The notes under the pieces are model-generated. The model saw nothing but the letters and a program-made list of their open reading frames with translations, ran no database searches and had not been told where the DNA came from. Position numbers and translations under genes: made by a program. 64,000 nt of DNA from Pseudoflavitalea rhizosphaerae. GTDB lineage: Bacteria; Bacteroidota; Bacteroidia; Chitinophagales; Chitinophagaceae. Position 1 is the stretch's first letter; each line of letters starts with the position of its first letter. Where the stretch lies: assembly GCF_003991355.1 (NCBI RefSeq), contig NZ_RCSU01000006.1:62001-126000 (forward strand). Reading direction: 5' to 3'. Of this stretch, positions 32,693-43,259 are shown in pieces.

Positions 32693-35600
32693 ATGGATAA
32701 TACAACCACAAACAAAGTCCGTATAGTTACGGCTGCCTCCTTATTCGATGGTCATGATGCTGCAATCAATATCATGCGCCGGATAATGCAGGCCAAAGGC
32801 GCTGAGATCATCCACCTAGGTCATAACCGTTCCGTGGCTGAGATCGTGGAATGTGCAATTGAAGAAGACGTACAGGGAATCGCTATCACCAGCTACCAGG
32901 GTGGTCACGTGGAGTTCTTCAAATATATGAAAGACCTGCTGGACCAGAATGGTTGCGGTCATATCAAGATCTTCGGAGGTGGCGGTGGAACCATCCTGCC
33001 CCAGGAGATCACTGAGCTACATCATTATGGCATCACCAAGATCTATAGTCCGGATGATGGCCGTAAAATGGGACTGGAAGGCATGATCCAGGATGTGATC
33101 GATCAATGCTCCCTTCCGCCCGCCCCCGCTTCGACATCCAAAAACACACCAGCCTACTGGAAAGCTCCCGAGCAATGGAATGGTAAAGCGCCACTCGGAG
33201 AGGCTAAAGACATTCGTCGCATTGCACGCGCCATCACACTCGCAGAAAGCGGGCTCAATGGAAGGGAAGTATTGAATGGCACTGCCGGAAAAGCCGATCC
33301 CAACAAAAAATCACCCGTACTTGGTATCACCGGTACCGGTGGCGCCGGCAAAAGTTCCGTTACGGATGAGATCGTACGCCGATACTTAAACGCTTTTCCG
33401 GAAAAGACTATCGCTGTGATCTCTGTGGATCCCAGCAAGAAGAAAACCGGAGGCGCATTGCTGGGCGACCGTATCCGCATGAACAGCATCAGCAATCCAC
33501 GCGCCTACATGCGCTCACTCGCCACCCGCGAAAGCGATGTAGCCCTCAGCGAGCACGTACAGGAAGCTATCGATGTGTGCAAACTTGCAGGCTTCGATTT
33601 CATCATCCTGGAATCTGCCGGTGTGGGCCAGAGCGATGCCAGCATCCTCGATTTCTGCGAGGTGAGCATGTACGTTATGACGCCGGAATACGGCGCTGCA
33701 TCCCAACTGGAGAAGATCAATATGCTGGACTACGCTGAAGTGGTTTGTATCAATAAATTCGACAAAGCAGGCGCACTCGATGCCTTACATGATGTGCGCA
33801 AACAATACAAACGCAACCATCAGCTCTGGACCGCCAAAGATGAAGACCTCCCCATCGTGGGCACCATCGCGGCCCAGTTCAACGATGCCGGCGTAAACGA
33901 GCTCTTCGAAAAACTGATGGTGAGCATCGAAAAGAAAACTGGCATATCCTTCGGATCCATTGAACACCACGCACATACTAAAGACACCACCACCAAAAGT
34001 CTCATCATTCCGCCTAACCGTGTCCGTTACCTCTCCGAAATCGCAGAGAACAACCGCAGTTATGATGAATGGGTCAAAGAACAATCCGGCTTCGCTACCA
34101 AACTCTATCAGCTGAAAGGGGTGATGGATGCGGCAGGTAATGCAAGCTATATTGCCGATCTGCAACAGATCTACAAGAATTTCGAAGAGAAACTGCATCC
34201 CGAATGCAAAAAACTCATCGATTCCTGGCCCGCCACAGAAAAAAAATACAAAGCCGATTTTTTCGAATACCAGGTGCGCGATAAAGTGATCAAACAACCT
34301 TTGACCACCACCTCGCTCAGCGGTACACGCATTCCAAAGGTTGTGTTTCCCCGTTATAAAGACTGGGGTGATATCCTCCGCTGGCAGCTGGTGGAAAACC
34401 TTCCCGGAGAATTTCCCTACACTGCCGGTGTATTTGAACTGAAACGCCAGGGCGAAGATCCTACACGCATGTTCGCCGGTGAAGGCGGCCCCGAAAGGAC
34501 CAATAAACGTTTCCATTATGTATCGGTAGACCAGCCTGCAAAGCGCCTCTCCACTGCATTTGACAGCGTTACTTTATATGGTGAAGACCCAGCTCACCGT
34601 CCGGATATCTACGGTAAAGTAGGTAACAGCGGCGTGAGCATCGCTTCTGTTGACGATGCCAAAAAACTCTACAGCGGTTTCGATCTCTGCGATCCCAAAA
34701 CCTCTGTGAGCATGACCATCAACGGGCCTGCGCCGATCCTCCTGGCTTTCTTCATGAATGCAGCTATCGACCAGGAATGTGAAAAATATATCAGCGTCAA
34801 CAATCTCTGGTCTGAAGTAGATCAGAAAATGGCGATGAAATTCAAACATGCCCCCAAACCAACTTACTACAATCCATCAGCGCCCGAGAGATTGCCGGAA
34901 GGTAATAATGGCCTTGGTCTCAAACTGCTCGGCATGAGTGGCGATGAAGTACTGCCTGCCGAAGTTTATGAGAAGATCAAAGCCGAAGCCCTCAGCCAGG
35001 TCCGTGGAACTGTTCAGGCTGATATTCTTAAAGAAGATCAGGCGCAGAACACCTGCATCTTCAGTACTGAGTTTGCCCTCAAACTGATGGGCGATGTACA
35101 GGAATATTTCATCAACCGCAAAGTGCGCAACTTCTACAGCGTGAGCATCAGCGGCTACCATATCGCTGAAGCCGGCGCCAACCCTATCACACAACTCGCT
35201 TTCACGCTGGCTAACGGTTTCACATACGTGGAGTATTACCTGAGCCGCGGCATGAACATCGATGATTTCGCGCCTAACCTCAGCTTCTTCTTCAGCAATG
35301 GTATGGACCCTGAATACAGTGTGATCGGTCGCGTTGCCAGAAGGATCTGGGCCAAGGCGATGAAGAACAAATACAAGGGGAACGACAGAAGCCAGAAACT
35401 CAAATACCATATTCAGACTTCCGGTCGTTCACTGCACGCGCAGGAGATCGATTTCAACGATATCCGCACCACCCTTCAGGCGCTCTACGCCATTTACGAT
35501 AACTGCAATAGTCTTCATACCAATGCATACGATGAAGCTATCACCACCCCTACAGAAGAAAGCGTGCGCAGGGCGATGGCCATCCAGCTCATCATCAATC

Positions 35601-36103
35601 GTGAGCTCGGCTCCGCAAAGACCGAAAACTTTATCCAGGGCTCATTCATCATTGAAGAGCTGACAGATATCGTGGAAGAAGCAGTACTGACCGAATTCGA
35701 CCGCATCACCGAACGTGGCGGCGTTCTCGGCGCTATGGAACGCATGTACCAGCGTAATAAGATCCAGGAAGAAAGCCTTTACTACGAAAGCCTCAAGCAT
35801 AGCGGCGAGCTGCCCATCATCGGCGTGAATACCTTCCTCAACAAGAAAGGAAGCCCCACCGTAGTTCCCCAGGAAGTGATCCGCAGCACCACCGAAGAAA
35901 AAGAACAGCAAATCTCCAACCTCAAAGGATTCTGGAAAAGGAACGAAAATCAATCTGAGAAAATGCTGGACAGATTGAAAAAAGTGGCCATGAACAATGG
36001 GAACCTTTTTGAAGAATTAATGGAGACGGTAAAATTCTGCTCTCTCGGGCAGATCACGCATGCTTTGTACGAAGTAGGTGGTCAGTACCGCAGAAATATG
36101 TAA
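32693..36103 (+). CDS. icmF: Fused isobutyryl-CoA mutase (IcmF)
   Basis: 1136 aa in the diagnostic order: N-terminal B12-binding domain ([13 protein letters not shown] with the cobalt-ligand His; ~9-140), MeaI-type G-protein chaperone (P-loop GTGGAGKSS near 214-222, GVGQSD, NKFD; ~200-430), then the acyl-CoA mutase barrel (~540-1136). It interconverts isobutyryl-CoA and butyryl-CoA with adenosylcobalamin; some homologues also act on pivalyl-CoA. The fused G-protein loads and protects the cofactor. Monocistronic with a strong terminator. Confidence 0.96.
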   Translation: MDNTTTNKVRIVTAASLFDGHDAAINIMRRIMQAKGAEIIHLGHNRSVAEIVECAIEEDVQGIAITSYQGGHVEFFKYMKDLLDQNGCGHIKIFGGGGGTILPQEITELHHYGITKIYSPDDGRKMGLEGMIQDVIDQCSLPPAPASTSKNTPAYWKAPEQWNGKAPLGEAKDIRRIARAITLAESGLNGREVLNGTAGKADPNKKSPVLGITGTGGAGKSSVTDEIVRRYLNAFPEKTIAVISVDPSKKKTGGALLGDRIRMNSISNPRAYMRSLATRESDVALSEHVQEAIDVCKLAGFDFIILESAGVGQSDASILDFCEVSMYVMTPEYGAASQLEKINMLDYAEVVCINKFDKAGALDALHDVRKQYKRNHQLWTAKDEDLPIVGTIAAQFNDAGVNELFEKLMVSIEKKTGISFGSIEHHAHTKDTTTKSLIIPPNRVRYLSEIAENNRSYDEWVKEQSGFATKLYQLKGVMDAAGNASYIADLQQIYKNFEEKLHPECKKLIDSWPATEKKYKADFFEYQVRDKVIKQPLTTTSLSGTRIPKVVFPRYKDWGDILRWQLVENLPGEFPYTAGVFELKRQGEDPTRMFAGEGGPERTNKRFHYVSVDQPAKRLSTAFDSVTLYGEDPAHRPDIYGKVGNSGVSIASVDDAKKLYSGFDLCDPKTSVSMTINGPAPILLAFFMNAAIDQECEKYISVNNLWSEVDQKMAMKFKHAPKPTYYNPSAPERLPEGNNGLGLKLLGMSGDEVLPAEVYEKIKAEALSQVRGTVQADILKEDQAQNTCIFSTEFALKLMGDVQEYFINRKVRNFYSVSISGYHIAEAGANPITQLAFTLANGFTYVEYYLSRGMNIDDFAPNLSFFFSNGMDPEYSVIGRVARRIWAKAMKNKYKGNDRSQKLKYHIQTSGRSLHAQEIDFNDIRTTLQALYAIYDNCNSLHTNAYDEAITTPTEESVRRAMAIQLIINRELGSAKTENFIQGSFIIEELTDIVEEAVLTEFDRITERGGVLGAMERMYQRNKIQEESLYYESLKHSGELPIIGVNTFLNKKGSPTVVPQEVIRSTTEEKEQQISNLKGFWKRNENQSEKMLDRLKKVAMNNGNLFEELMETVKFCSLGQITHALYEVGGQYRRNM

Positions 36104-36126
36104 GCAAGTTCTTTTCAAAAATATCC

Positions 36127-36166
36127 GAAGGGCAGGACGGTATAAGTTCCTGCCCTTCTTGTTTTT
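36127..36166 (+). terminator. Terminator of icmF
   Basis: GAAGGGCAGGA (36127-36137) pairs perfectly with TCCTGCCCTTC (36148-36158), followed by a T-rich tail. 23 bp after the stop. Confidence 0.9.
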
Positions 36167-36356
36167 ATTGTTTGATGCTAACGATTGTTATTTCGTTTAA
36201 TGATCACCGGTATATACTCTTTTACGACAGCAAACATAGTCCCCGTCAATGTTACGACGATAAACAAATCGGTGAAATTTCTGTTGAATAGTTGCGCTTA
36301 CAATATTTATTCTCTATGCGTAGCCACTGGTAATGGTCATTTACCGTTGGTGTAGC

Positions 36357-36391
36357 ACAGGAAACTCACCTGTAACATCCGGGTACTTTTG
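36357..36391 (+). promoter_or_regulatory. Promoter-proximal inverted repeat and -7 element of the TonB-receptor-like gene
   Basis: ACAGG-7nt-CCTGT (36357-36373) lies just upstream of TACTTTTG (36384-36391), an exact -7 match. The ATG at 36419 is 27 bp further on. The inverted repeat could be an operator. No proper -33 box is seen. Confidence 0.45.
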
Positions 36392-36418
36392 TCGACTAAA
36401 CTTAGAAACAAACAATTC

Positions 36419-38890
36419 ATGAGAACGTTACTATTGACTGTGATCTCTGTGCTTTCCTTATCAGCCTTCGCACAGGCGCAGCAAATCAAAGGAACTGTGA
36501 AAGACGATCAGGGCAAGTCGCTTGCCGGAGCCACCATATTATTGAAGAAAATAAAAGATTCCTCTGTTGCCAAATTGAGTGTAACCGATGCAACCGGGAA
36601 TTATTCATTTGAAAGCATTCCCGCAGGCACCTACTTCCTGAATGCAACTTTCGTTGGTCATACTACACAGAACAGCCCAAAATTTGAAGTGAACGGGGCT
36701 GGTGATGTAAATGCACCAGACATTGTATTGAACAAAGTTACCGGCAACCTGAAAGAGGCTGTTGTGACCGCCCGTAAACCATTGCTGGAAGTACGCGCTG
36801 ATAAAATGATCCTGAACGTGGAGAGCACTGTGAATGCGGTAGGCCAGGATGCATTTGAATTGTTGCGCAAAGCGCCGGGAGTTATGATCGATAAAGATGA
36901 TAACCTCAGTCTCAGCGGTAAAAGCGGATTACAGGTGTATGTGGATGGACGTCCAACACCACTTTCCGGAAAAGAACTGGCCGATTACCTGAGAACATTG
37001 CAATCATCCTCTGTTGAATCTATCGAGATCATCACCAATCCCTCTGCCAAATACGAAGCAGCAGGTAATGCCGGCATCATCAATATCAAATTAAAGAAGA
37101 ACAAGGCTTTTGGCACCAACGGTTCTGTAACCGCAGGGTACAACCAGGGTGTATATCCAAAATATAACGGAGGATTTTCGCTGAACCACCGTAACAGGAA
37201 TATCAATCTTTTTGGAAACTACAATTACAATAAGAACAAGAACGAAAGTCCGTTCAATCTTTACAGGGCCCAGGAAGACACAACATTTGAACAGCACTCC
37301 AAAATGTTCAGCCGCAACGAATCCCATACTTTCAAAGCTGGTATGGATTATTCACTAAGCAGAACAAGCACTATTGGCGTGATGGTGAATGGCGCCCTGA
37401 GTGATTACGGTCTCCGTAATCCCGGACGTACGCTGATCTCTGATGCATCCGTCAAAGAACCAGTGAAATTGCTGGATGTGGCCAACACCACAGCTGGAAA
37501 AAGAGACAATGCCAATTTCAACCTGAACTATCGCTACGCCGATACTGCCAAACGCGAGCTCAATATCGATGCTGACTATGGCCTGTATCGCATTACAAGT
37601 GACCAGTTCCAGCCAAACTATTATTTGACGCCTGAAGGTGTGCCTACCTATAATGCCATTTACAATATGGTAGCGCCCACTGATATCGATATCTATACAT
37701 TGAAGATCGATTATGAGCAGGACTTTCTCAATGGCCGACTGGGCGTGGGTGGCAAGGGTTCTATCGTAGAAACGAAAAATGATTTCCGCAGATACGATGT
37801 GATCTCCAGCGCCAAACATCTGGATTCCGCCCGCAGCAACAATTTCAACTACAAGGAGAATGTGAATGCCCTGTATGTGAATTACAACAGGCAGTTCAAA
37901 GGTGGCATCCTCTTCCAGGCCGGCCTGCGGATGGAGAACACACATTCTGAGGGCAGAAGCATTGGAAGAAAACTGGATGAAGTGTCAGGTGTGTTCAAAC
38001 CTTACGATTCCTCTTTCACACGTGATTACACAGACTTCTTCCCCAGCGCATCGGTTACCTTCAACAAGAACCCGATGAGCCAGTGGACCTTCACATACAG
38101 CAGGCGTATCGACCGCCCTGCATACCAGGACCTGAACCCCTTTGAGTTCAAGGTCGATGAGTACAACTATATGAAGGGTAATACACAGTTGCGTCCCCAA
38201 TATACCAACAGCATCGGTATGACGTATATCTACAAATACACGCTTACCACTACTTTGAACTATAGCCATATCAGTGATGTATTTGGTTCTCCAATTGATA
38301 CCATCGAAACCAGTAAGAGTTTCATGATGAAAGAAAACCTGGCTACGCAAGATGTTGTAAGCCTGAATATCAGCTATCCTTTCACTTATAAATGGTATAC
38401 TGTTTTTGCCAACGTGAATGGTAATTATTCCAAATACAAAGCCAATATGGGCGAAGGCAAGAAGATCGATCTCGACGCCTGGGCATTGACCGGCTTTGCG
38501 CAGAATACCTTCCGTTTAGGAAAGGGCTGGACAGGTGAATTGACTGGTCTTTACATTTCGCCATCCATCTGGCAGGGTGTATTCAAGAGCGGAGAAATGT
38601 GGAGTATCGATGCGGGTTTGCTCAAAACCGTATTCAAAGGAAAGGGAACTGTAAAAGCTTCTGTAAGTGATATCTTCAAAACTATGAGATGGAGAGGGAC
38701 CAGCCCCAGCTATGCTGGCCAAACCACTACAGCCTGGGGCAGCTGGGAAAGCCGTCAGTTGAAACTGAACTTCACCTACCGCTTCGGAAGCAATACTGTG
38801 AAAGCGGCCCGCCAACGTAAGGCTGGTCTGGAAGACGAGAACAAGCGTGTAACAACCCAGGGTGGTGGCCTTGGAGGTGGCCAGCAATAA
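36419..38890 (+). CDS. TonB-dependent receptor-like outer-membrane beta-barrel protein
   Basis: 823 aa from the ATG at 36419, which gives a signal peptide (MRTLLLTVISVLSLSAFAQA); an upstream TTG in frame lies inside the -7 element and is rejected. A carboxypeptidase-regulatory-like Ig domain (~22-110; IKGTVKDDQGKSLAGATI) is followed by a plug-like domain (~120-220; SIEIITNPSAKYEAAGNAG) and a long beta-barrel of the OMP_b-brl_3 type. No clear TonB box or SusD partner is present, so the substrate (peptide, siderophore or other) is unknown. The C-terminus is Gly/Gln-rich. Confidence 0.85.
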   Translation: MRTLLLTVISVLSLSAFAQAQQIKGTVKDDQGKSLAGATILLKKIKDSSVAKLSVTDATGNYSFESIPAGTYFLNATFVGHTTQNSPKFEVNGAGDVNAPDIVLNKVTGNLKEAVVTARKPLLEVRADKMILNVESTVNAVGQDAFELLRKAPGVMIDKDDNLSLSGKSGLQVYVDGRPTPLSGKELADYLRTLQSSSVESIEIITNPSAKYEAAGNAGIINIKLKKNKAFGTNGSVTAGYNQGVYPKYNGGFSLNHRNRNINLFGNYNYNKNKNESPFNLYRAQEDTTFEQHSKMFSRNESHTFKAGMDYSLSRTSTIGVMVNGALSDYGLRNPGRTLISDASVKEPVKLLDVANTTAGKRDNANFNLNYRYADTAKRELNIDADYGLYRITSDQFQPNYYLTPEGVPTYNAIYNMVAPTDIDIYTLKIDYEQDFLNGRLGVGGKGSIVETKNDFRRYDVISSAKHLDSARSNNFNYKENVNALYVNYNRQFKGGILFQAGLRMENTHSEGRSIGRKLDEVSGVFKPYDSSFTRDYTDFFPSASVTFNKNPMSQWTFTYSRRIDRPAYQDLNPFEFKVDEYNYMKGNTQLRPQYTNSIGMTYIYKYTLTTTLNYSHISDVFGSPIDTIETSKSFMMKENLATQDVVSLNISYPFTYKWYTVFANVNGNYSKYKANMGEGKKIDLDAWALTGFAQNTFRLGKGWTGELTGLYISPSIWQGVFKSGEMWSIDAGLLKTVFKGKGTVKASVSDIFKTMRWRGTSPSYAGQTTTAWGSWESRQLKLNFTYRFGSNTVKAARQRKAGLEDENKRVTTQGGGLGGGQQ

Positions 38891-38922
38891 GGGTTTCATT
38901 AGTTTAATGATATTAAATAACA

Positions 38923-38950
38923 AAGGGGCGACTATTAAAGTCGCCTTTTT
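38923..38950 (+). terminator. Terminator of the TonB-receptor-like gene
   Basis: GGCGACT (38927-38933) pairs with AGTCGCC (38939-38945), followed by five Ts. It is unrelated in position to the element remnant that follows. Confidence 0.75.
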
Positions 38951-38956
38951 GATTTT

Positions 38957-39003
38957 CGGAGGCGAGCGACTGCCGGCACTCCGCCCTCTTCTCAGCTACC
39001 CAA
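38957..39003 (-). repeat. Remnant of the four-hairpin element
   Basis: Only the right end survives: CGGAGGCGAGCGACTG (38957-38972), followed by a tail similar to the right flanks of copies C and G. It shows that elements decay or are truncated in this genome. Confidence 0.7.
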
Positions 39004-39101
39004 ACACCCCGGGAACCGGCTGTAAGCCCCCACCTACAGCCATGATGCGGCAATTCTGTATCTTTACTCAGAATTGACTTTATTCACCTAACGCTAATAA
39101 G

Positions 39102-40445
39102 TTGAAGTTTACAGAGTTTGGTTTAGACGACAGTCTGATTGAAAGTATCGAGGCAACCGGTTATGAAGAGGCCACTCCCATCCAGGAGAAAGTAATCCCC
39201 ATCATTCTGAAAGGTCACGATCTCATTGCTTCCGCTCAGACCGGAACAGGCAAAACCGCAGCATTCCTGCTTCCCATCATACAAAGATTATTACAACATA
39301 GCAACGACGGTCAGGTTAACTGCATCGTGATCGTTCCTACACGCGAACTGGCCATCCAGATCTCCCAGAACCTGGAAGGCATGAGCTATTTCACCAATAT
39401 CAGTTCCATCGCCATCTATGGCGGTAACGACGGCAATAACTTTTCGAATGAAAAGATGGCCCTCTCCAAAGGAGTTGACTTGGTGATCTGTACGCCCGGA
39501 AGAATGATCGCACACCTGAACATGGGCTATGCAAAGCTGGACGGCCTGCAATTCCTGGTGCTGGACGAAGCCGATCGTATGCTGGACATGGGATTCCACG
39601 ACGATATCATGCGCATCATCGGCAAATTGCCGGAGAAGAGACAAACATTGCTTTTCTCTGCTACCATGCCCGAGAAGATCCGTTCGCTTGCCAGGAAGAT
39701 CCTGCATAACCCGGAAGAAGTGAATATCGCTATTTCACGTCCTCCGGATAAGATCGTGCAGGAGGCATTTGTTGTGTACGAGCCCCAGAAGCCCGCACTG
39801 TTACTGCATCTCCTGCAGCATACCAATTGTAAAATGATCCTGATCTTCTGTTCCAGCAAACAGAATGTGAAGAACCTCACCCGCGATCTTCGCCGCGCCA
39901 AACTGCCCGCATCCGAGATCCACTCGGACCTTGAACAGGCTGCCCGCGAAGATGTGCTGATGCAATTCACCAGCGGAAGGATCCCCATACTGGTAGCTAC
40001 GGATATACTTAGCCGTGGTATCCATATCGATAATATCGACCTCGTGATCAATTACGATGTTCCTCATGATGGGGAGGATTATGTGCATCGTATCGGACGT
40101 ACTGCCCGCGCAGAATCCGATGGCGCAGCCATTACTTTCATCAGTGAAAAGGAACAGAACCGTTTTGCTGCAATAGAGGAACTGATCGGACGTACCGTGA
40201 ACAAGGGAATGGTGCCCGCAGAACTGGGACCAGCACCAGACTATCGTCCGCGGAATAAGAAGCGGACCGGAGGAAGCGGCGGCGGAGGGAAATGGCGTGG
40301 CAACAACCGCAAAGGCGGCGGTGGTAATCGAAATGGAAATCATAACGGCGGTGGCAATCGCAATGGTGGAGGGAATCGTCAGGGTGGTGGACAACATCAT
40401 CAGTCAGCCAATAAAAGCCCCAGGCCGCAACAGCCCAAACAATAG
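39102..40445 (+). CDS. DEAD-box RNA helicase
   Basis: 447 aa starting at TTG (MKFTEFGLDDSL is the conserved family N-terminus and no ATG fits). Helicase motifs are in order: Q motif TPIQ, AQTGTGKT, PTRELA, LDEADRMLD, SAT, and HRIGRTARAESDG. The C-terminal ~70 residues are a Gly/Asn/Arg-rich repetitive tail that probably binds RNA, as in RhlE/CsdA-like proteins. It is a likely cold-adaptation or ribosome-assembly helicase. The dGTPase gene follows after 29 bp. Confidence 0.93.
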   Translation: MKFTEFGLDDSLIESIEATGYEEATPIQEKVIPIILKGHDLIASAQTGTGKTAAFLLPIIQRLLQHSNDGQVNCIVIVPTRELAIQISQNLEGMSYFTNISSIAIYGGNDGNNFSNEKMALSKGVDLVICTPGRMIAHLNMGYAKLDGLQFLVLDEADRMLDMGFHDDIMRIIGKLPEKRQTLLFSATMPEKIRSLARKILHNPEEVNIAISRPPDKIVQEAFVVYEPQKPALLLHLLQHTNCKMILIFCSSKQNVKNLTRDLRRAKLPASEIHSDLEQAAREDVLMQFTSGRIPILVATDILSRGIHIDNIDLVINYDVPHDGEDYVHRIGRTARAESDGAAITFISEKEQNRFAAIEELIGRTVNKGMVPAELGPAPDYRPRNKKRTGGSGGGGKWRGNNRKGGGGNRNGNHNGGGNRNGGGNRQGGGQHHQSANKSPRPQQPKQ

Positions 40446-40474
40446 TTACCGAAAATCATACGCCTTTCCGATAC

Positions 40475-41860
40475 ATGAAATGGGAAACCCTTTACAGCAA
40501 TAAACGTACAGGATCAGAGAACAAATCTTCCGGCAATAACGATGCCATACGAACTTCCTTCCTGCGCGATTATGACCGCATCATCTTTTCATCTGCTTTC
40601 AGGAGATTGCAAAACAAAACGCAGGTATTCCCCCTGCCCGGCCCCGTGTTTGTACACAACCGGCTCACGCATAGCCTGGAAGTGGCTTCAGTAGGGCGTT
40701 CCCTGGGAAAGGCCGTTGGTGATGCCATTGCAGACAAGTATCCCAATAACAGCGAAGATTTTCGCGAATTCTACAAATATGAATTGTCTGCCGTGATTGC
40801 AGCCGGCTGTCTCGCACACGATATCGGCAACCCTCCCTTCGGTCATTCCGGAGAAGATGCCATCCGCTCTTTTTTCCGCGACCTGGAAGGAGAAGCGAAA
40901 AGAAAGTTTGAAAACTTTCTCACGCCCAATCAGCAAAGGGATTTCCTGTTTTTTGAAGGCAATGCCAATGCGTTCAGAACGCTTACGCATCATTTCAATG
41001 AGGATGCTCCCGGAGGGTTCAGGCTCACTTATGCCACACTGGCCAGCATCATTAAGTATCCCACTGATTCTCTCAGCGGGTTCAACAAGCAGCAACTAAT
41101 TACAAAGAAGTCAGGCTTCTTTGATTCAGAAACAGGTATCTTCCAGAGTATTGCGGAGGCATTACAGATCCCAAAACGTTCGGATAATGCCAATGTATAT
41201 GCAAGACACCCATTTGTGTACCTCGTAGAGGCTGCAGACGATATTTGCTATCGCATCATCGATTTTGAGGATGCACATCGCCTCAATATCATTTCACTCG
41301 ATACCATCAAAGAACTCTTCCTTTCTTTCTTCGATGCCAAAGAAGGATATGAATCGAAAGAAAAAGTGGAAACGGCGCTGAAGAAGATCAAAGATGATAA
41401 CCAGAAAGTGAGTTTCCTCCGCGCAAGACTGATCAACCTCCTGATCAACCGGATTTGCCAGGTATTCATGGAGCGTGAGAAAGAATTGCTGGAAGGTACG
41501 CTGGAAAAGAGTTTGATTGATTATCTGAGTGATGATGAATTGTCGATCATCAAACATATCGATGAATATTCCGTAAAGCATATCTACAATCACCGATCGG
41601 TGGTGGAAATCGAAATTGCCGGCTATAATGTAATTGGCGGATTGCTGAAAGAATTCTTTGAGGCGATCATCGAACAGAAATCTGCGAAAGCGAAGAAAGT
41701 ATTACAGTTGATCTCTCCTCAGTTTGTAATAACGGGCGAGCCTGAGAAATTGTATCACGATATTCAATCGGTGGTGGATTTCATTTCCGGCATGACGGAT
41801 CTGTATGCAGTGGATATTTACAGGAAGATCACGGGTATCAGTATGCCGCAATTGCGATAA
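40475..41860 (+). CDS. dgt: Deoxyguanosinetriphosphate triphosphohydrolase
   Basis: 461 aa HD-superfamily enzyme: FSSAFRRLQNKTQVFPL, HNRLTHSLEVA, CLAHDIGNPPFGHSGE and LVEAADDICYRIIDFED. It hydrolyses dGTP (and related dNTPs) to the nucleoside and tripolyphosphate, adjusting dNTP pools. It probably shares a transcript with the upstream helicase gene (29-bp gap). Confidence 0.95.
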   Translation: MKWETLYSNKRTGSENKSSGNNDAIRTSFLRDYDRIIFSSAFRRLQNKTQVFPLPGPVFVHNRLTHSLEVASVGRSLGKAVGDAIADKYPNNSEDFREFYKYELSAVIAAGCLAHDIGNPPFGHSGEDAIRSFFRDLEGEAKRKFENFLTPNQQRDFLFFEGNANAFRTLTHHFNEDAPGGFRLTYATLASIIKYPTDSLSGFNKQQLITKKSGFFDSETGIFQSIAEALQIPKRSDNANVYARHPFVYLVEAADDICYRIIDFEDAHRLNIISLDTIKELFLSFFDAKEGYESKEKVETALKKIKDDNQKVSFLRARLINLLINRICQVFMEREKELLEGTLEKSLIDYLSDDELSIIKHIDEYSVKHIYNHRSVVEIEIAGYNVIGGLLKEFFEAIIEQKSAKAKKVLQLISPQFVITGEPEKLYHDIQSVVDFISGMTDLYAVDIYRKITGISMPQLR

Positions 41861-41921
41861 TGTTCCAACAGCAAAATGCAATGCGCCTGGCATTGCATTG
41901 AGTAGAGTGCTTCCTTTTCTC

Positions 41922-42137
41922 TCAATCAGGTAATTCCTCACAGGTGAATCCTGCGTAATGTAGTGTCAGCTCCACTTTCCGGGGCGATACATCGTTTGCT
42001 ACCACGCGAAGGATATTATCTGCATCCTGCAGATCGAAGTTCCATTTCAGAACACCGGTTAATGCATCCAGGGCAGCACTGACCGATTGAACATTGTTCC
42101 TGTTTTGGACACTTGTTTTGAACACCAGCACTTCCAT
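41922..42137 (-). CDS. Small HMA-fold-like protein lacking the CxxC motif
   Basis: 71 aa (MEVLVFKTSV...). The length and beta-alpha-beta spacing resemble heavy-metal-associated domains, but the metal-binding CxxC is absent. The only Cys is near the C-terminus (GFTCEELPD). It is the last gene of an ECF sigma / membrane protein operon (26-bp gap). It may be a binding or regulatory domain rather than a metal carrier (inference). Confidence 0.65.
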   Translation of the reverse strand: MEVLVFKTSVQNRNNVQSVSAALDALTGVLKWNFDLQDADNILRVVANDVSPRKVELTLHYAGFTCEELPD

Positions 42138-42163
42138 AATATGGTTTTTTTGGGATTGATGTT

Positions 42164-42568
42164 TTATTCTGCACCAGCATCGCGGCTGTCTTCCGGTTTT
42201 TTCTCTTCAAAGCGCTGGCCGCCGAATGGGCGTCTCCAGGGCTTGCCGCACCTGGATTCCCAGGAGGATTTGAATTTCTCTTTTTCCTCAGGGCTCATGC
42301 TTTCCCATTTGCTCATCATGCGGTCTTTCCAGCGTGCGCGGGCTTTTCCTTTCCAGTGGCCACCTTCATCCTTGCCAAAGCCACTGAACAATATCTTAGA
42401 CAAGATGAGGATTCCCAGAGCTTGCCAGAAGGTAATAGCCTTCACGCCGATCACCTCGGGAAGGATGGCATTCCACAAGAACATCACGATGTAGGTAAAC
42501 AATATGGCTGCCAATATCACACAAATGAAGATGCCTATTCCTTTAAAGATTTTGGTTGTACGTCTCAT
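42164..42568 (-). CDS. Small membrane protein with charged C-terminus
   Basis: 134 aa. Two TM helices (~9-33 and ~43-62) are followed by a strongly charged, Trp/Arg/Lys-rich cytosolic tail (MSPEEKEKFKSSWESRC). It lies 6 bp after an ECF sigma gene, so it could act as its membrane anti-sigma or target, but it lacks a recognisable anti-sigma domain. Unknown function. Confidence 0.7.
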   Translation of the reverse strand: MRRTTKIFKGIGIFICVILAAILFTYIVMFLWNAILPEVIGVKAITFWQALGILILSKILFSGFGKDEGGHWKGKARARWKDRMMSKWESMSPEEKEKFKSSWESRCGKPWRRPFGGQRFEEKKPEDSRDAGAE

Positions 42569-42574
42569 ATTCTG

Positions 42575-43153
42575 TCAATAATTTAAAAGTTCTTCTTTAA
42601 GCGCTCTCAGTCTTTCCCTCAAATGCAGCACTGCATAGCGTTTTCGACTGATCAGCGTGTTTACGGATTCGCCGGTTGTTGCTGAAAGTTCTTTAAAGCT
42701 TACGCCTTCCAGCTCATGTTTGATAAATATATCGCGTTGCTCTTCCGGTAATTCCTGCAGCGCAGTGTTCAGTTCCTGCCAGAATAAAGTGCGCAGATAT
42801 TCTTTCTCCGGATCATCTCCGGTATCCATCAGCAATTCAGAGAAGCCTTCGAGATCTTCCTGCTCTTCATCCGAATACAGGTCGCTGAAATTGGCCGGTT
42901 TGTGTTTGCGTTGCCTGTCTGTTATCTTATTCCTCGCTACGGTGAACAACCATCCTGATAATTGTTCGATGGGCTGTGCATTGCCCACGAACTGATAAAA
43001 CACATCCTGCATAATATCCTGCGCATCTGCTTCATTCTTCACCCGTTTACGGATAAAGCCGAACAGTCTTTTACTGTAGTCATTAATAACTTGCGTTATG
43101 TTTCTTTTGCGTTCAGCCGGCATAATGGTTGATATCGTCAGGCTCTCTTCCAT
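42575..43153 (-). CDS. ECF-family RNA polymerase sigma-70 factor
   Basis: 192 aa. Region 2: VKNEADAQDIMQDVFYQF and LSGWLFTVARNKITDRQR. Region 4: LQELPEEQRDIFIKHELEG and FKELSATTGESVNTLISRKRYAVLHL. It heads a three-gene operon with a two-TM protein and a small HMA-like protein. The start is the first ATG and agrees with the family. Confidence 0.92.
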   Translation of the reverse strand: MEESLTISTIMPAERKRNITQVINDYSKRLFGFIRKRVKNEADAQDIMQDVFYQFVGNAQPIEQLSGWLFTVARNKITDRQRKHKPANFSDLYSDEEQEDLEGFSELLMDTGDDPEKEYLRTLFWQELNTALQELPEEQRDIFIKHELEGVSFKELSATTGESVNTLISRKRYAVLHLRERLRALKEELLNY

Positions 43154-43233
43154 GCTTTGTATAAAAAGGTAGACGGGCTTGGCGACAGGATATTTTAAAA
43201 TTCAGAAAAAAAATCTGGAATGACCGGTTTTCC

Positions 43234-43241
43234 TAGTTTTG
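43234..43241 (+). promoter_or_regulatory. -7 element (TAGTTTTG) upstream of the DUF72 gene
   Basis: Exact TAnnTTTG, 18 bp before the ATG at 43260. It argues against the TTG start at 43239, which lies inside it. Confidence 0.55.
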
Positions 43242-43259
43242 CAAGCGAAACAACGGCCT

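Noticed and set aside
36389-36418. TTG start 10 codons upstream of the TonB-receptor-like gene
   Set aside because: It overlaps the TACTTTTG -7 element and would spoil the signal peptide.
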